Shown: piece by piece, positions 1 through 6,696 of the stretch
How positions within the stretch are numbered: the stretch's first letter is position 1
Layout: every line of letters begins with the position of its first letter
Origin: an uncultured Lachnospiraceae bacterium
GTDB lineage: Bacteria > Bacillota > Clostridia > Lachnospirales > Lachnospiraceae
Length of the DNA stretch: 19,332 bases
Direction: 5' to 3'
Assembly (NCBI GenBank): GCA_902797785.1
Contig: CADBUD010000016.1
Coordinates: 1 to 19,332, forward strand
The notes under the pieces: generated by a model
What the model was told of the DNA's origin: nothing
The model's database searches: none
What the model saw: the letters and a program-made list of their open reading frames with translations, nothing else
Made by a program: the position numbers and the translations under genes

Positions 1-117
1 CACCGGCCGCATCGACCAGATCAGGATTCTTCCCTTATGGATCTGCTCGAAGTATTATTATATAATGAAATGTATCAGCGGCGCTGCAGACACCATCGCT
101 GCAAACGCTATTGGTAA
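1..117 (+). CDS. Possible C-terminal end of an upstream gene (partial)
   Basis: Frame 1 is open from the window edge to a TAA at 115-117 and would encode 38 residues ending in a very basic, aromatic tail (YQRRCRHHRCKRYW). The stretch MDLLEVLLYNEMYQ looks like a plausible amphipathic helix. I do not recognise the protein. A second frame (frame 2) is also open, to about 134, so the choice of frame is not firm. No hairpin terminator follows, and a good promoter for the next gene begins at 143, so the coding region must end before it. Confidence 0.35.
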   Translation, partial: HRPHRPDQDSSLMDLLEVLLYNEMYQRRCRHHRCKRYW

Positions 118-142
118 AAAAATTAGTATATAATAAACCTTC

Positions 143-171
143 TTGCAGTTTGTGAAAAAGCAAGGTATAAT
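143..171 (+). promoter_or_regulatory. Sigma-A-type promoter for the SGNH-like gene
   Basis: TTGCAG at 143-148 and a perfect TATAAT at 166-171 are separated by 17 bases. Transcription should start near 178, so repeat copy A (186-305) would be transcribed as part of the leader of the gene at 333. Confidence 0.7.
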
Positions 172-185
172 AAACTCGTATTTTA

Positions 186-305
186 TATACTCATGAACGA
201 AATGGCCTGCCGTTTTGTTCATGAGTCGTGCCGGATTTTGGTCGCTGAAAGCGACATTTCCCTTACAAAATCCGTGCGCATCATTTTATACCGTTAAAAA
301 GTATA
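186..305 (-). repeat. Intergenic repeat element I, copy A (shortened, inverted)
   Basis: This is the reverse complement of copies B (4480-4626) and C (4840-5072). Shared blocks include the outer hairpin arms built on CTCATGAAC/GTTCATGAG and a central stem CGGATTTTG/CAAAATCCG enclosing GTCGCT-GAA-AGCGAC. Compared with B, copy A has lost most of the third hairpin (CGTTAACGAAAACCG/CGGTTTTCGCTAACG), keeping only ACCGTTAAAAAGTATA at its right end. It lies between the promoter at 143-171 and the start codon at 333. Because its orientation relative to the downstream gene is opposite to copies B and C, a conserved sense-strand riboregulator is unlikely. Confidence 0.8.
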
Positions 306-332
306 ACAGCTCCTATGGAAAGGATACCTTAT

Positions 333-1205
333 ATGAAAAAGCATTATCAATGGACCATACTCCTACTGCTCTTCTGCTTCCTTACCGGAAGCTCCCTGCT
401 TGTTTCCCAGGCAGCAAATAAGAAAGACGCAGCACTATACAATTTTTCAAAATCAAAAAAAGATACCCTTTTAAATTCGACCTACGATACGAATCAGATT
501 CGGATCCTTATCATAGGAAACAGTCTGGTCCGAAGAAACCACTCCGCTGCGATGCTGGAAAAAATGCTGAAAATTTCCGACTACACCCCCTATGTAGAGA
601 CCGTTCTTAAAAGCGGTGCTTCCATGCGGCGGTTCACTCACAAAGATAATCTCCAGGGCAGGCGGGTCTATCAGCTCTTAAAAAATCAGAACTGGGATTA
701 CGTCATTCTTCAGGATAGTCTCAAGACCGTATTCAGCCGCAAAAAAAAGATGAAGCCCCATGTAGAAGCCTTAAAAGAAATGGCAGAGGCCTCTGGTGCG
801 AAAATCGCCTTATTCCTGCCCTGGGCTCCGCAGGAAGGACATCTGTTCTATTCGAAAAAACATTTTCCTTCCAACGAGGAAGAATTCTACAGCAAAACAG
901 CAGAAAAATACGCCAAGCTCCAAAAAGAATTCCAGACCTTATTGATCCCATCCGGCCGGGCATTCCACGAGCTTCAAAAAACATATCCGGGCATCGATCC
1001 TTACTGTTGGGATTTAAGACACCCAAGCCTGGAGGGCAGCTATCTCTCCGCCTGCTGTATGTATATGACAATCACAGGAAAGTCCCCCCAAAAACTGACC
1101 TATCATGCTGGAATCAGCTCCGGTACCGCAAAAAAACTGCAAAAAATCGCGTATCAGGTCTGTATCATGCAAAAAATGGCAGAGGTCAATCAAGTTCTAA
1201 AATAG
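333..1205 (+). CDS. Secreted SGNH-hydrolase-like protein
   Basis: The start at 333 is preferred over the in-frame ATG at 315 because GGAAAGGA (317-324) lies about 8 bases before it and the protein then begins with a clean signal peptide: basic MKKHYQW, a hydrophobic core at about 8-22, and a small-residue region near VSQAA. The product has 290 residues. GNSL at 62-65 fits the nucleophile block of SGNH (GDSL-like) esterases, WDYVILQDS at 121-129 fits the following strand, and DLRHPSLEG at 227-235 fits the Asp-x-x-His block. The likely triad is Ser64, Asp227 and His230. The family includes esterases acting on acylated sugars, but the substrate here cannot be told. The gene stands alone behind its own promoter. 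The hydrolase fold is fairly sure; the activity is inferred. Confidence 0.72.
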   Translation: MKKHYQWTILLLLFCFLTGSSLLVSQAANKKDAALYNFSKSKKDTLLNSTYDTNQIRILIIGNSLVRRNHSAAMLEKMLKISDYTPYVETVLKSGASMRRFTHKDNLQGRRVYQLLKNQNWDYVILQDSLKTVFSRKKKMKPHVEALKEMAEASGAKIALFLPWAPQEGHLFYSKKHFPSNEEEFYSKTAEKYAKLQKEFQTLLIPSGRAFHELQKTYPGIDPYCWDLRHPSLEGSYLSACCMYMTITGKSPQKLTYHAGISSGTAKKLQKIAYQVCIMQKMAEVNQVLK

Positions 1206-1221
1206 AATAGTAAGAAAGGAA

Positions 1222-1261
1222 TGTTACAGCCACCTCAAGAGACGGGACACGGCCTGTAACA
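1222..1261 (+). promoter_or_regulatory. Stem-loop in the cysE leader
   Basis: TGTTACAG (1222-1229) pairs with CTGTAACA (1254-1261), and CC/GG can extend the stem with one bulged base. The helix ends exactly where the cysE ribosome binding site AAGGA (1261-1265) begins, so folding could affect access to it. No T-box GGTGG core, no known riboswitch core and no U-tract were seen. Function is unknown. Confidence 0.4.
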
Positions 1262-1273
1262 AGGAAAAGAAAA

Positions 1274-2209
1274 ATGGCATCAGAACGTGACGAAATCATC
1301 AGGAATACCGTAAAAGAAATTCAGGAAATCTATGCTGCCGAGAAATTATTTTCAAACGGAAAAGGAAAGCACCTTCCTAGCCGTTCCGTAATCAACGACA
1401 TCATCAAAGAACTAAGAACTGTAATTTTTTCCGGCTATTTTGGTTCCAAAGAGCTTTCTCTGATTTCAGAGGATTATCGAATCGGAGCCATCTTAAGCAC
1501 TGTGTGCGCCAAGCTGAAAAAACAGATCGAGCTAGCACTGCGCTACCGGAATAAAGATCATTTAGAGGAAGCCAAAATATCCGAACGCGCAGAGGAAATC
1601 TGCCAAAAATTCCTCTCTCGCCTCAGTACGATTCAAAAGCTTCTGCTCAAAGACGTGCAGGCCGCGTTTGATGGGGATCCTGCAGCCAAAAGCTATGAGG
1701 AAATCATTTTCTGTTATCCGGGAATGTTCGCAATCTACGTCTATCGAATTGCCCATGAGCTATACAAAGAACAGGTACCGATCATTCCGAGAATCATGAC
1801 AGAATATGCTCACAGCGGAACCGGTATCGATATCAATCCCGGCGCAGAAATCGGGGAATACTTCTTTATTGATCATGGAACCGGGGTCGTCATCGGAGAA
1901 ACCACAAAGATCGGCAACAATGTCAAACTCTATCAAGGCGTCACACTGGGAGCTCTTTCTACCAGAAACGGCCAGCTCCTTGCCAATACCAAACGTCATC
2001 CAACCATCGAGGACAATGTCACGATTTATTCCGGGGCAACCATTCTGGGCGGAGAAACCGTCATCGGTACCGGATCAATCATTGGCGGAAACACCTTTAT
2101 TACTGAGTCAGTCCCGGCAATGACCAAAGTAAGCATCAAAAATCCGGAGCTGACCTTAAAGGGACCGAATATTCCAAAAGAGTCAGAGGTCTGGTATTGG
2201 GAAATATAA
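1274..2209 (+). CDS. cysE: Serine O-acetyltransferase (EpsC-like)
   Basis: The enzyme transfers acetyl from acetyl-CoA to L-serine, giving O-acetylserine, the first step of cysteine synthesis in the cytosol. The 311-residue protein has a long helical N-terminal domain (about 1-175), then left-handed beta-helix hexapeptide repeats (about 183-280). The segment DINPGAEIGEYFFIDHGTG (186-204) followed by VVIGET is the family hallmark. Asp186, His201 and His242 (RHPTI) match the catalytic positions known from E. coli CysE. The N-terminal domain is longer than in minimal Bacillus enzymes and typical of the longer EpsC-type proteins. No cysK lies beside it. The ATG at 1274 has AAGGA 8 bases upstream. 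The role is secure; feedback control by cysteine is expected for the family but not visible here. Confidence 0.9.
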   Translation: MASERDEIIRNTVKEIQEIYAAEKLFSNGKGKHLPSRSVINDIIKELRTVIFSGYFGSKELSLISEDYRIGAILSTVCAKLKKQIELALRYRNKDHLEEAKISERAEEICQKFLSRLSTIQKLLLKDVQAAFDGDPAAKSYEEIIFCYPGMFAIYVYRIAHELYKEQVPIIPRIMTEYAHSGTGIDINPGAEIGEYFFIDHGTGVVIGETTKIGNNVKLYQGVTLGALSTRNGQLLANTKRHPTIEDNVTIYSGATILGGETVIGTGSIIGGNTFITESVPAMTKVSIKNPELTLKGPNIPKESEVWYWEI

Positions 2210-2228
2210 GTTTTTTTAAAAAAAACAT

Positions 2229-2257
2229 TTGACAAATCCAAAACTTTCTGCTATACT
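2229..2257 (+). promoter_or_regulatory. Strong promoter for tRNA-Gly
   Basis: A perfect TTGACA at 2229-2234 and TATACT at 2252-2257 are spaced by 17 bases, giving a start near 2264, about 24 bases before the mature tRNA 5' end. Confidence 0.85.
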
Positions 2258-2287
2258 ACATCTTGTCGTTGAAAATAAATAGTTCAT

Positions 2288-2358
2288 GCGGGTGTAGTTC
2301 AATGGTAGAACATCAGCCTTCCAAGCTGAATACGTGGGTTCGATTCCCATCACCCGCT
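2288..2358 (+). tRNA. tRNA-Gly (anticodon UCC)
   Basis: A full 71-nt cloverleaf is visible. The acceptor stem is GCGGGTG/CACCCGC with T as discriminator, the anticodon stem TCAGC/GCTGA encloses CTTCCAA so the anticodon is TCC (2320-2322), and the T-loop is GTTCGATTC. CCA is not encoded and must be added after transcription. It has its own promoter (2229-2257) and probable terminator (2376-2413). No integrase or repeated tRNA 3' end was seen nearby, so it is not an obvious attachment site here. Confidence 0.97.
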
Positions 2359-2375
2359 TTTCCTATGCGGAGAGG

Positions 2376-2413
2376 CTCAGAGAATGTGATTACGTTTTCT
2401 GGGTCTTTTCTTA
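2376..2413 (+). terminator. Probable terminator after tRNA-Gly
   Basis: CTCAGAGAA (2376-2384) pairs with TTTTCTGGG (2395-2403), with two G-U pairs, around a 10-base loop, followed by the T-rich TCTTTTCTT. It would separate the tRNA from nth. A TATACT at 2412-2417 could be a -10 for nth, but no good -35 is present. Confidence 0.6.
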
Positions 2414-2437
2414 TACTGCACGAACAGGAGGAAGCCT

Positions 2438-3082
2438 ATGGCAAAGGTTTCAAAACGAACCAAAGAAATTTTAGCGCTGCTCGACCAAGAATACGGTACC
2501 GAGTATGTCTGCTATCTTCATTACGAAACTCCCTGGCAGCTTCTGATCGCCACCATCTTAAGCGCTCAGTGTACGGATGCCAGGGTCAATCTCGTAACCA
2601 AAGATCTCTTTCAAAAATATGACACGCTGGAAAAATTTGCCGCAGCAGATCAAAAAGAGCTGGAACAGGACATCCACTCGACCGGATTTTATCATAACAA
2701 AGCCAAAAATATCATCGCCTGCGCAAATAAACTAGTTGAAACATATCACGGAGAGCTTCCAAAGACCTTAGAGGAATTGACCGGTCTGGCCGGTGTTGGC
2801 CGGAAAACAGCCAATGTCATCCGTGGAAATATCTTCCATGATCCCAGCATTGTCGTAGACACACATGTAAAACGGATTTCCAAACGCCTTGGATTTACCA
2901 AAGAGGAAGATCCCGTCAAGGTGGAATTTGATCTGATGAAGGTGCTGCCAAAGGATCACTGGATTCTATATAACATCCAGATCATCAGCTTTGGAAGACA
3001 AGTCTGCATGGCCAGAAATCCCAGCTGTGCCACATGTTTTCTAAAGAAATATTGTAGCGAGACCGGGAGGAAACAAACATGA
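2438..3082 (+). CDS. nth: Endonuclease III (DNA glycosylase/AP lyase)
   Basis: It removes oxidised pyrimidines and nicks the abasic site in base-excision repair. The 214-residue length is normal. The helix-hairpin-helix with the catalytic lysine is LTGLAGVGRKTANV (about 114-127, Lys123), and VVDTHVKR contains the catalytic Asp141. The C-terminal [4Fe-4S] loop has the family spacing C-x6-C-x2-C-x5-C at Cys190, 197, 200 and 206. The ribosome binding site AGGAGGA sits about 7 bases before the ATG. Its TGA overlaps the ATG of the next gene by 4 bases, so translation of the two is probably coupled. Confidence 0.96.
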   Translation: MAKVSKRTKEILALLDQEYGTEYVCYLHYETPWQLLIATILSAQCTDARVNLVTKDLFQKYDTLEKFAAADQKELEQDIHSTGFYHNKAKNIIACANKLVETYHGELPKTLEELTGLAGVGRKTANVIRGNIFHDPSIVVDTHVKRISKRLGFTKEEDPVKVEFDLMKVLPKDHWILYNIQIISFGRQVCMARNPSCATCFLKKYCSETGRKQT

Positions 3083-3786
3083 CAGGAACCTTTATTGCCT
3101 ACGATTTAGAGACGACAGGAATCCGGCCGACAATGGACCGGATTTTAGAAATCGGTGCTGTCCATGTCGTAGATTTTCAAATCAGGGAACGCTTCCAGAC
3201 CTTTGTTAATCCCAAGCGGAACATTCCGGAAAAGATCACCACACTGACAGGCATCACAGAGGAAATGGTTCAGGATGCACCGGAAATAGAGGAAGTTTTG
3301 GAGCAGTTCATGGACTTCTGCCAGGAGGATGTAATCCTTGGGCACAACCTGATCTTTGATTACAGCTTTATCAAGGTACAGGCGGCAGAGCAAAAGCTTC
3401 CCTTTGAAAAAAAAGGACTGGATACGCTGAAAATGGCGCGAGCGCTCTATCCCGAACTGGAGAAAAAAAGTCTGGAATATCTCTGTGAATATTTTCAAAT
3501 TCAAACAGAGCATCATCACCGCGCCATCGATGATGCTCTGGCGGCGGCAGAGCTGTATTTTATTTTTTGCCGGGAACATCCTGGAGCGGTGGAAGCGATG
3601 TTTCCACCTGTAGAGATGAATTATCATGTGAAAAAGCAAAGTCCGATCACAGAAAAACAGCTGAAATACCTAAGTGACCTGGTACGAAAGCATCAGATTC
3701 CGCTTGATGTAGAACTTGCCTCCCTTCGAAAAAGCGAGGCTTCCAGAATGATTGACCAGATTTTATCCACCTACGGCCGTATCTGA
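3079..3786 (+). CDS. DnaQ-like 3'-5' exonuclease (DEDDh) with an extra C-terminal domain
   Basis: This is a 235-residue protein of the DNA polymerase III epsilon/exonuclease superfamily. All five DEDDh residues are present: Asp9 and Glu11 in YDLETTG, Asp94 in LGHNLIFDYSFI, His147 and Asp152 in HRAIDD. It should degrade single-stranded or mismatched 3' ends with two metal ions. After the nuclease domain (about 1-170), residues 188-235 form a separate short module (ITEKQLKYLSDL, then RKSEASRMIDQIL) resembling small helical modules that occur with nucleases and DNA-binding proteins. It overlaps nth by an ATGA, which suggests a joint repair role. It is probably not the replicative proofreading subunit. 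Substrate unknown. Confidence 0.85.
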   Translation: MTGTFIAYDLETTGIRPTMDRILEIGAVHVVDFQIRERFQTFVNPKRNIPEKITTLTGITEEMVQDAPEIEEVLEQFMDFCQEDVILGHNLIFDYSFIKVQAAEQKLPFEKKGLDTLKMARALYPELEKKSLEYLCEYFQIQTEHHHRAIDDALAAAELYFIFCREHPGAVEAMFPPVEMNYHVKKQSPITEKQLKYLSDLVRKHQIPLDVELASLRKSEASRMIDQILSTYGRI

Positions 3787-3815
3787 CTCCCCGTTTTTCC
3801 CTCTGCAAGACACAT

Positions 3816-4457
3816 TTATGGTGAATCAGATGAATCAACAGCTTTTTTCATTAAAGAGTTTAAACCGCGAAGAATCGAATCCTTCATCGGGGAATTGGTC
3901 TGCGAAATCCGGCGGATCAGCTCCTCGATCATAAAATTCTTTCCCTGCTCTTGATAAATGGACGCTAATAAAGTATAATGTCCACGGATATCTGTTCCAT
4001 ATTGGATGCCCTCCTCCAATACTGTGAGCGCATCCGTTACATTACCCTGCTCGTAGAGCTCTTTCCCCCATTCATACATCGTCTTGATCAGGGTGACATA
4101 GTTCTGGTCGCAGACAGAAAGATACTCCAGGTTCGCAACGCCATACTTCAGCTTCAGATCGGTATTTGTGTACTCATTCAAATTTACGATTGGCTGATCT
4201 GCCAGCTCTAAGATGGTCTGTTCCCATCCGGCAGGGGGATTGGATTTTATCGGAAGGCGGGAGGTCTGGATCTTTATATAATCCAGATTGGAAAGATCCT
4301 TTTTCCGAACCTGATTGGCGGCATATTCCCGCTCCCAGAAAGCATCCGTTTTTTTCTTTTCTTCCTGTTCTGCCAGCTTTCGTTTTACGGTGGCCCAGAG
4401 AATAAACGCAAGAAATATAGTTAAGACGGGAAATGCAGGTAAATGCAAAACAAACAC
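3816..4457 (-). CDS. Membrane-anchored helical-repeat (TPR-like) protein of unknown function
   Basis: A 213-residue minus-strand protein that ends 29 bases from the convergent exonuclease gene. One membrane segment (about 8-24, LPAFPVLTIFLAF...) is followed by a charged KRKLAEQEEKKK stretch. The C-terminal half contains helical pairs like tetratricopeptide repeats (YEWGKELYEQGNVTDALTVL at about 128-147, then HYTLLASIYQEQGK). The start is uncertain: the open frame begins with GTG at 4455-4457, but GGAAAGGA lies only 2 bases away, so the TTG at 4446-4448, about 11 bases from it, is also possible. I do not recognise a named family. A role in protein-protein contacts at the membrane is an inference. 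Confidence 0.75.
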   Translation of the reverse strand: MFVLHLPAFPVLTIFLAFILWATVKRKLAEQEEKKKTDAFWEREYAANQVRKKDLSNLDYIKIQTSRLPIKSNPPAGWEQTILELADQPIVNLNEYTNTDLKLKYGVANLEYLSVCDQNYVTLIKTMYEWGKELYEQGNVTDALTVLEEGIQYGTDIRGHYTLLASIYQEQGKNFMIEELIRRISQTNSPMKDSILRGLNSLMKKAVDSSDSP

Positions 4458-4479
4458 ATCCTTTCCAAGATATTATTTT

Positions 4480-4626
4480 TATACTCGTTAACGAAAACCG
4501 CTGCCGGTTTTCGCTAACGGTATAAAAATGATGCGCACGGATTTTGTAAGGAAAACGTCGCTTTCAGCGACCAAAATCCGGCGCGGCTCATGAACAAAAC
4601 GGCAAGCCATTTCGTTCATGAGTATA
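4480..4626 (+). repeat. Intergenic repeat element I, copy B (intact reference copy)
   Basis: 147 bp bounded by imperfect inverted ends ATACTCGTTAACGAA and TTCGTTCATGAGTAT (12 of 15 match when folded). Inside are three hairpins: CGTTAACGAAAACCG/CGGTTTTCGCTAACG; CGGATTTTG/CAAAATCCG around the GTCGCT/AGCGAC stem; and CTCATGAACAAAACGG/CCATTTCGTTCATGAG. No coding potential. It is uninterrupted at the point where copy C carries an insertion, so it serves as the empty-site reference. Confidence 0.85.
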
Positions 4627-4652
4627 ATTTTTTAGAAAATGAGGTGAACATC

Positions 4653-4763
4653 ATGAATATTTACAATCGTAACTCCAAAACCAAAAGAATCATCGCTTCC
4701 GTTATTGTCATCGTTGTTGTCTTAGCCATGGTCATTGGTCTTGCGGCAGCAGCCTTTGTTTAA
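4653..4763 (+). CDS. 36-residue single-span membrane peptide
   Basis: ATG at 4653 has GAGGTGA (4641-4647) 5 bases upstream, a strong ribosome binding site. The peptide begins MNIYNRNSKTKR (polar, basic) and continues with one hydrophobic helix of about 24 residues rich in V, I, L and A, ending AAAAFV just before TAA. The topology predicted by the positive-inside rule is N-terminus in. It lies between two same-direction copies of repeat I. I do not recognise a named family. The ribosome site plus the clean basic-then-hydrophobic pattern make it a likely real gene. It could be a small membrane regulator, or a type I toxin-like peptide, although no antisense RNA was identified. Confidence 0.65.
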   Translation: MNIYNRNSKTKRIIASVIVIVVVLAMVIGLAAAAFV

Positions 4764-4839
4764 AATCAACCAAAACAGCTAGCGAAAATACGAATCTATG
4801 ACGCATATAATCATATACTATAAACATAGAATTTGTCAA

Positions 4840-5072
4840 ATACACTCGTTAACGAAAACCGCTGCCGGTTTTCGCTAGTTACTATTCACAGCTTTGCTGT
4901 TCATAGCAACAAAAAGCACGAAAATACCTTGCGGGATAGAAGCTGTAAATAGTAACTTTCGCTAACGGTATAAAAATGATGCGCACGGATTTTGTAAGGA
5001 AAATGCCGCTTTTAGCGACCAAAATCCGGCGCGACTCATGAACAAAACAGCAAGCCATTTCGTTCATGGGTA
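4840..5072 (+). repeat. Intergenic repeat element I, copy C (interrupted by element II)
   Basis: Same direction and content as copy B (4480-4626), with a few substitutions (for example GCCGCTTTTAGCGAC against GTCGCTTTCAGCGAC) and a decayed right end (TTCATGGGTA). Its first hairpin is split by a 79-bp insertion at 4878-4956. It ends 26 bases before the VanW start codon. Confidence 0.85.
4878..4956. mobile_element. Short inverted-repeat element II (79 bp, MITE-like) inside repeat I, with 8-bp target duplication
   Basis: The ends GTTACTATTCACAGCT (4878-4893) and AGCTGTAAATAGTAAC (4941-4956) are inverted repeats matching at 15 of 16 positions. TTTCGCTA flanks the element on both sides (4870-4877 and 4957-4964) but occurs once at the matching point of copy B (within 4508-4517). 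That is the signature of a transposition event with an 8-bp duplication. There is no reading frame, so movement would need a transposase from elsewhere. The left end also folds on itself (GTTACTATTCACAGC against GCTGTTCATAGCAAC). Related pieces occur at 7703-7731 and 9948-9989. Confidence 0.85.
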
Positions 5073-5097
5073 AAATCAGATTCGGGGAGGGAAACAT

Positions 5098-6696
5098 ATG
5101 AAAAAATGGAACCAGACAAATACCAGAATCCGCTTTGCGGCCCTGACCATCTGCTTTTTCCTGCTGCTTTTTTGCAAAACAGATTCTAAGGCTGTCCGCT
5201 TGAGCGACGCATCCATCAGTGACGGCGTCTATATCGGAGACGTGGATGTATCCGGAATGACCGAAAAAGAAGCCGTAGAAGCAGTAAAGACTTACTTAAA
5301 AAAGCTAAGGAAAAAGGAAATCCAACTAGTCTATGGGGAAACCGTCATTCCTGTCAAGGTAAAGAAGCTTGGTTTTTCATGGGCAAACGAAGAAATTGTA
5401 GAAAAAGCGGTAAAACTGGGAAAAGCCGGAAACATTATTGAACGCTACAAATCCATCAAAGATCTGAAAGAGAACAATAAAGTGTTTCCGTTAAAAACAT
5501 CGGTCAAAAAATCCAAAATCAAAGAGGTCCTGGAAGGAATCCGTGACCAGATCGACCAGGAAGCTGTAAATGCCGAGCTATCCAAAGAAGGCGATACATT
5601 TATCATTCAGGATGAGCAGACCGGCATTTCCCTGAACACGGACACTACCGCAAAAAAAGTAAAAAAAGCCATGGGCGATTCCTGGAATGGCAGTGATGTT
5701 TCTGTTGAGATTGCTGCCGATTCCATCGAGCCCAAAGCAACACGGGCGCTGCTTGAACTAGTAAAGGATGTTTTGGGAACCTATCAAACAAACTATTCTA
5801 CCGGCTCAGGTCGTTCTCAAAATGTAGCGAACGGCGCTTCAAAGATCAATGGCACTCTCCTGTTTCCGGGTGAGGAATTTTCGGTCTATCAGGCTGTCAG
5901 CCCGTTTGACGCGGAAAACGGTTATGAATTGGCCGGTTCATACGAAAACGGTTCCGTGGTACAGACCTACGGCGGAGGAATCTGCCAGGTTTCCACCACC
6001 TTATTCAATGCCGTCCTCTACTCCGAGCTTCAGGTCACCCAGCGAAGCGAACACTCTATGATCGTGACCTATGTAGAACCATCACGTGACGCGGCGATTT
6101 CCGGAGAGTATAAGGATTTCAAATTTATCAACAATACGGATGCCCCGATCTACATAGAAGGTGCTGGCGTAGACGGCATTTTGACCTTTACCATTTATGG
6201 GCATGAGACCCGTCCGTCGAACCGGAGCATTGATTTTGAAAGTGAAGTCACCTCGGAAACAGCATCCACGGTGACCCTGCAGGCTTCTCCAGAGGAAGCG
6301 ATCGGCACCTTTACGACCATTCAAAGACCGCACGAAGGAAAGACCGCCCGTCTGTGGAAGGTCATATATGAAGACGGCGTGGAAACCAATCGGGAGATTG
6401 CCTATGAAAGCTGTTATAATATGTCCCCACAGATTATTTCTGTCGGAACCGCGTCCCCGAATGCTGCCGCTGTTTCCGATATGAACGCAGCCATTTCCAG
6501 TGGGGATCTGGCCAGATGCCAGAGTGTGGCCGCTTCCTATTCCGGCGCAGCCACAGCCAATGCAGACGCAAACGCTGCCGCAGATTCCTCCGGGGAGGAT
6601 CAGAAGTCAAAGAAAAAATCTTCCAAGGAAAAATCTGCATCCGAAACACCAGATCCTGCTGCCACAGAAAATATAACAGGGGGAACAACACCTTGA
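5098..6696 (+). CDS. Secreted VanW-domain protein with C-terminal G5-like region
   Basis: A 532-residue protein with an N-terminal signal or anchor (hydrophobic about 11-26). Residues 42-210 resemble the peptidoglycan-binding-type repeats found before VanW domains (VYIGDVDVSGMTEKEAVEAV). The VanW domain spans about 241-370: NGTLLFPGEEFS at 251-262, YGGGICQVSTTL at 291-302, then RSEHSMIVTYVEP. A G5-like segment follows (about 385-450, ending SPQIISVGT). The last 60 residues are low-complexity Ala/Ser/Lys/Glu, suggesting a wall-spanning or disordered tail. VanW proteins occur in some vancomycin gene clusters, but their function is not established and no van genes are nearby, so resistance should not be inferred. 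GGGGAGGGA precedes the ATG. It overlaps the next gene by TTGA. Confidence 0.85.
   Translation: MKKWNQTNTRIRFAALTICFFLLLFCKTDSKAVRLSDASISDGVYIGDVDVSGMTEKEAVEAVKTYLKKLRKKEIQLVYGETVIPVKVKKLGFSWANEEIVEKAVKLGKAGNIIERYKSIKDLKENNKVFPLKTSVKKSKIKEVLEGIRDQIDQEAVNAELSKEGDTFIIQDEQTGISLNTDTTAKKVKKAMGDSWNGSDVSVEIAADSIEPKATRALLELVKDVLGTYQTNYSTGSGRSQNVANGASKINGTLLFPGEEFSVYQAVSPFDAENGYELAGSYENGSVVQTYGGGICQVSTTLFNAVLYSELQVTQRSEHSMIVTYVEPSRDAAISGEYKDFKFINNTDAPIYIEGAGVDGILTFTIYGHETRPSNRSIDFESEVTSETASTVTLQASPEEAIGTFTTIQRPHEGKTARLWKVIYEDGVETNREIAYESCYNMSPQIISVGTASPNAAAVSDMNAAISSGDLARCQSVAASYSGAATANADANAAADSSGEDQKSKKKSSKEKSASETPDPAATENITGGTTP
6678..6684 (+). promoter_or_regulatory. Ribosome binding site that fixes a TTG start
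   Basis: AGGGGGA lies 8 bases before TTG at 6693-6695 and inside the end of the VanW gene. It makes this TTG the likely start of the PurM-fold gene. The longer open frame upstream (from 6516) is read out of phase inside the VanW gene and gives an Arg/Cys-rich, unnatural sequence. Confidence 0.8.

Noticed and set aside
186..305. Repeat I as a riboswitch or structured leader controlling the next gene
   Set aside because: Copy A is in the opposite orientation to B and C relative to its downstream gene, and the genes share no pathway, which fits a mobile repeat better.
1206..1273. T-box or SAM-type riboswitch before cysE
   Set aside because: The gap is only 68 bases and lacks the T-box GGTGG core, an antiterminator or a terminator.
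2288..2358. tRNA-Gly as an integration site
   Set aside because: No integrase gene and no second copy of the tRNA 3' end were seen nearby, and nth follows directly.
4882..5097. Minus-strand open frame of 71 codons across repeat copy C
   Set aside because: It is a translation of the repeat and its insertion, has no ribosome site and no protein-like pattern.
5098..6696. VanW gene as evidence of vancomycin resistance
   Set aside because: VanW-domain proteins are widespread in Clostridia and no vanA/B ligase, vanH, vanX or vanRS partner is in the window; the two-component genes at 10026-12163 are distant and convergent.
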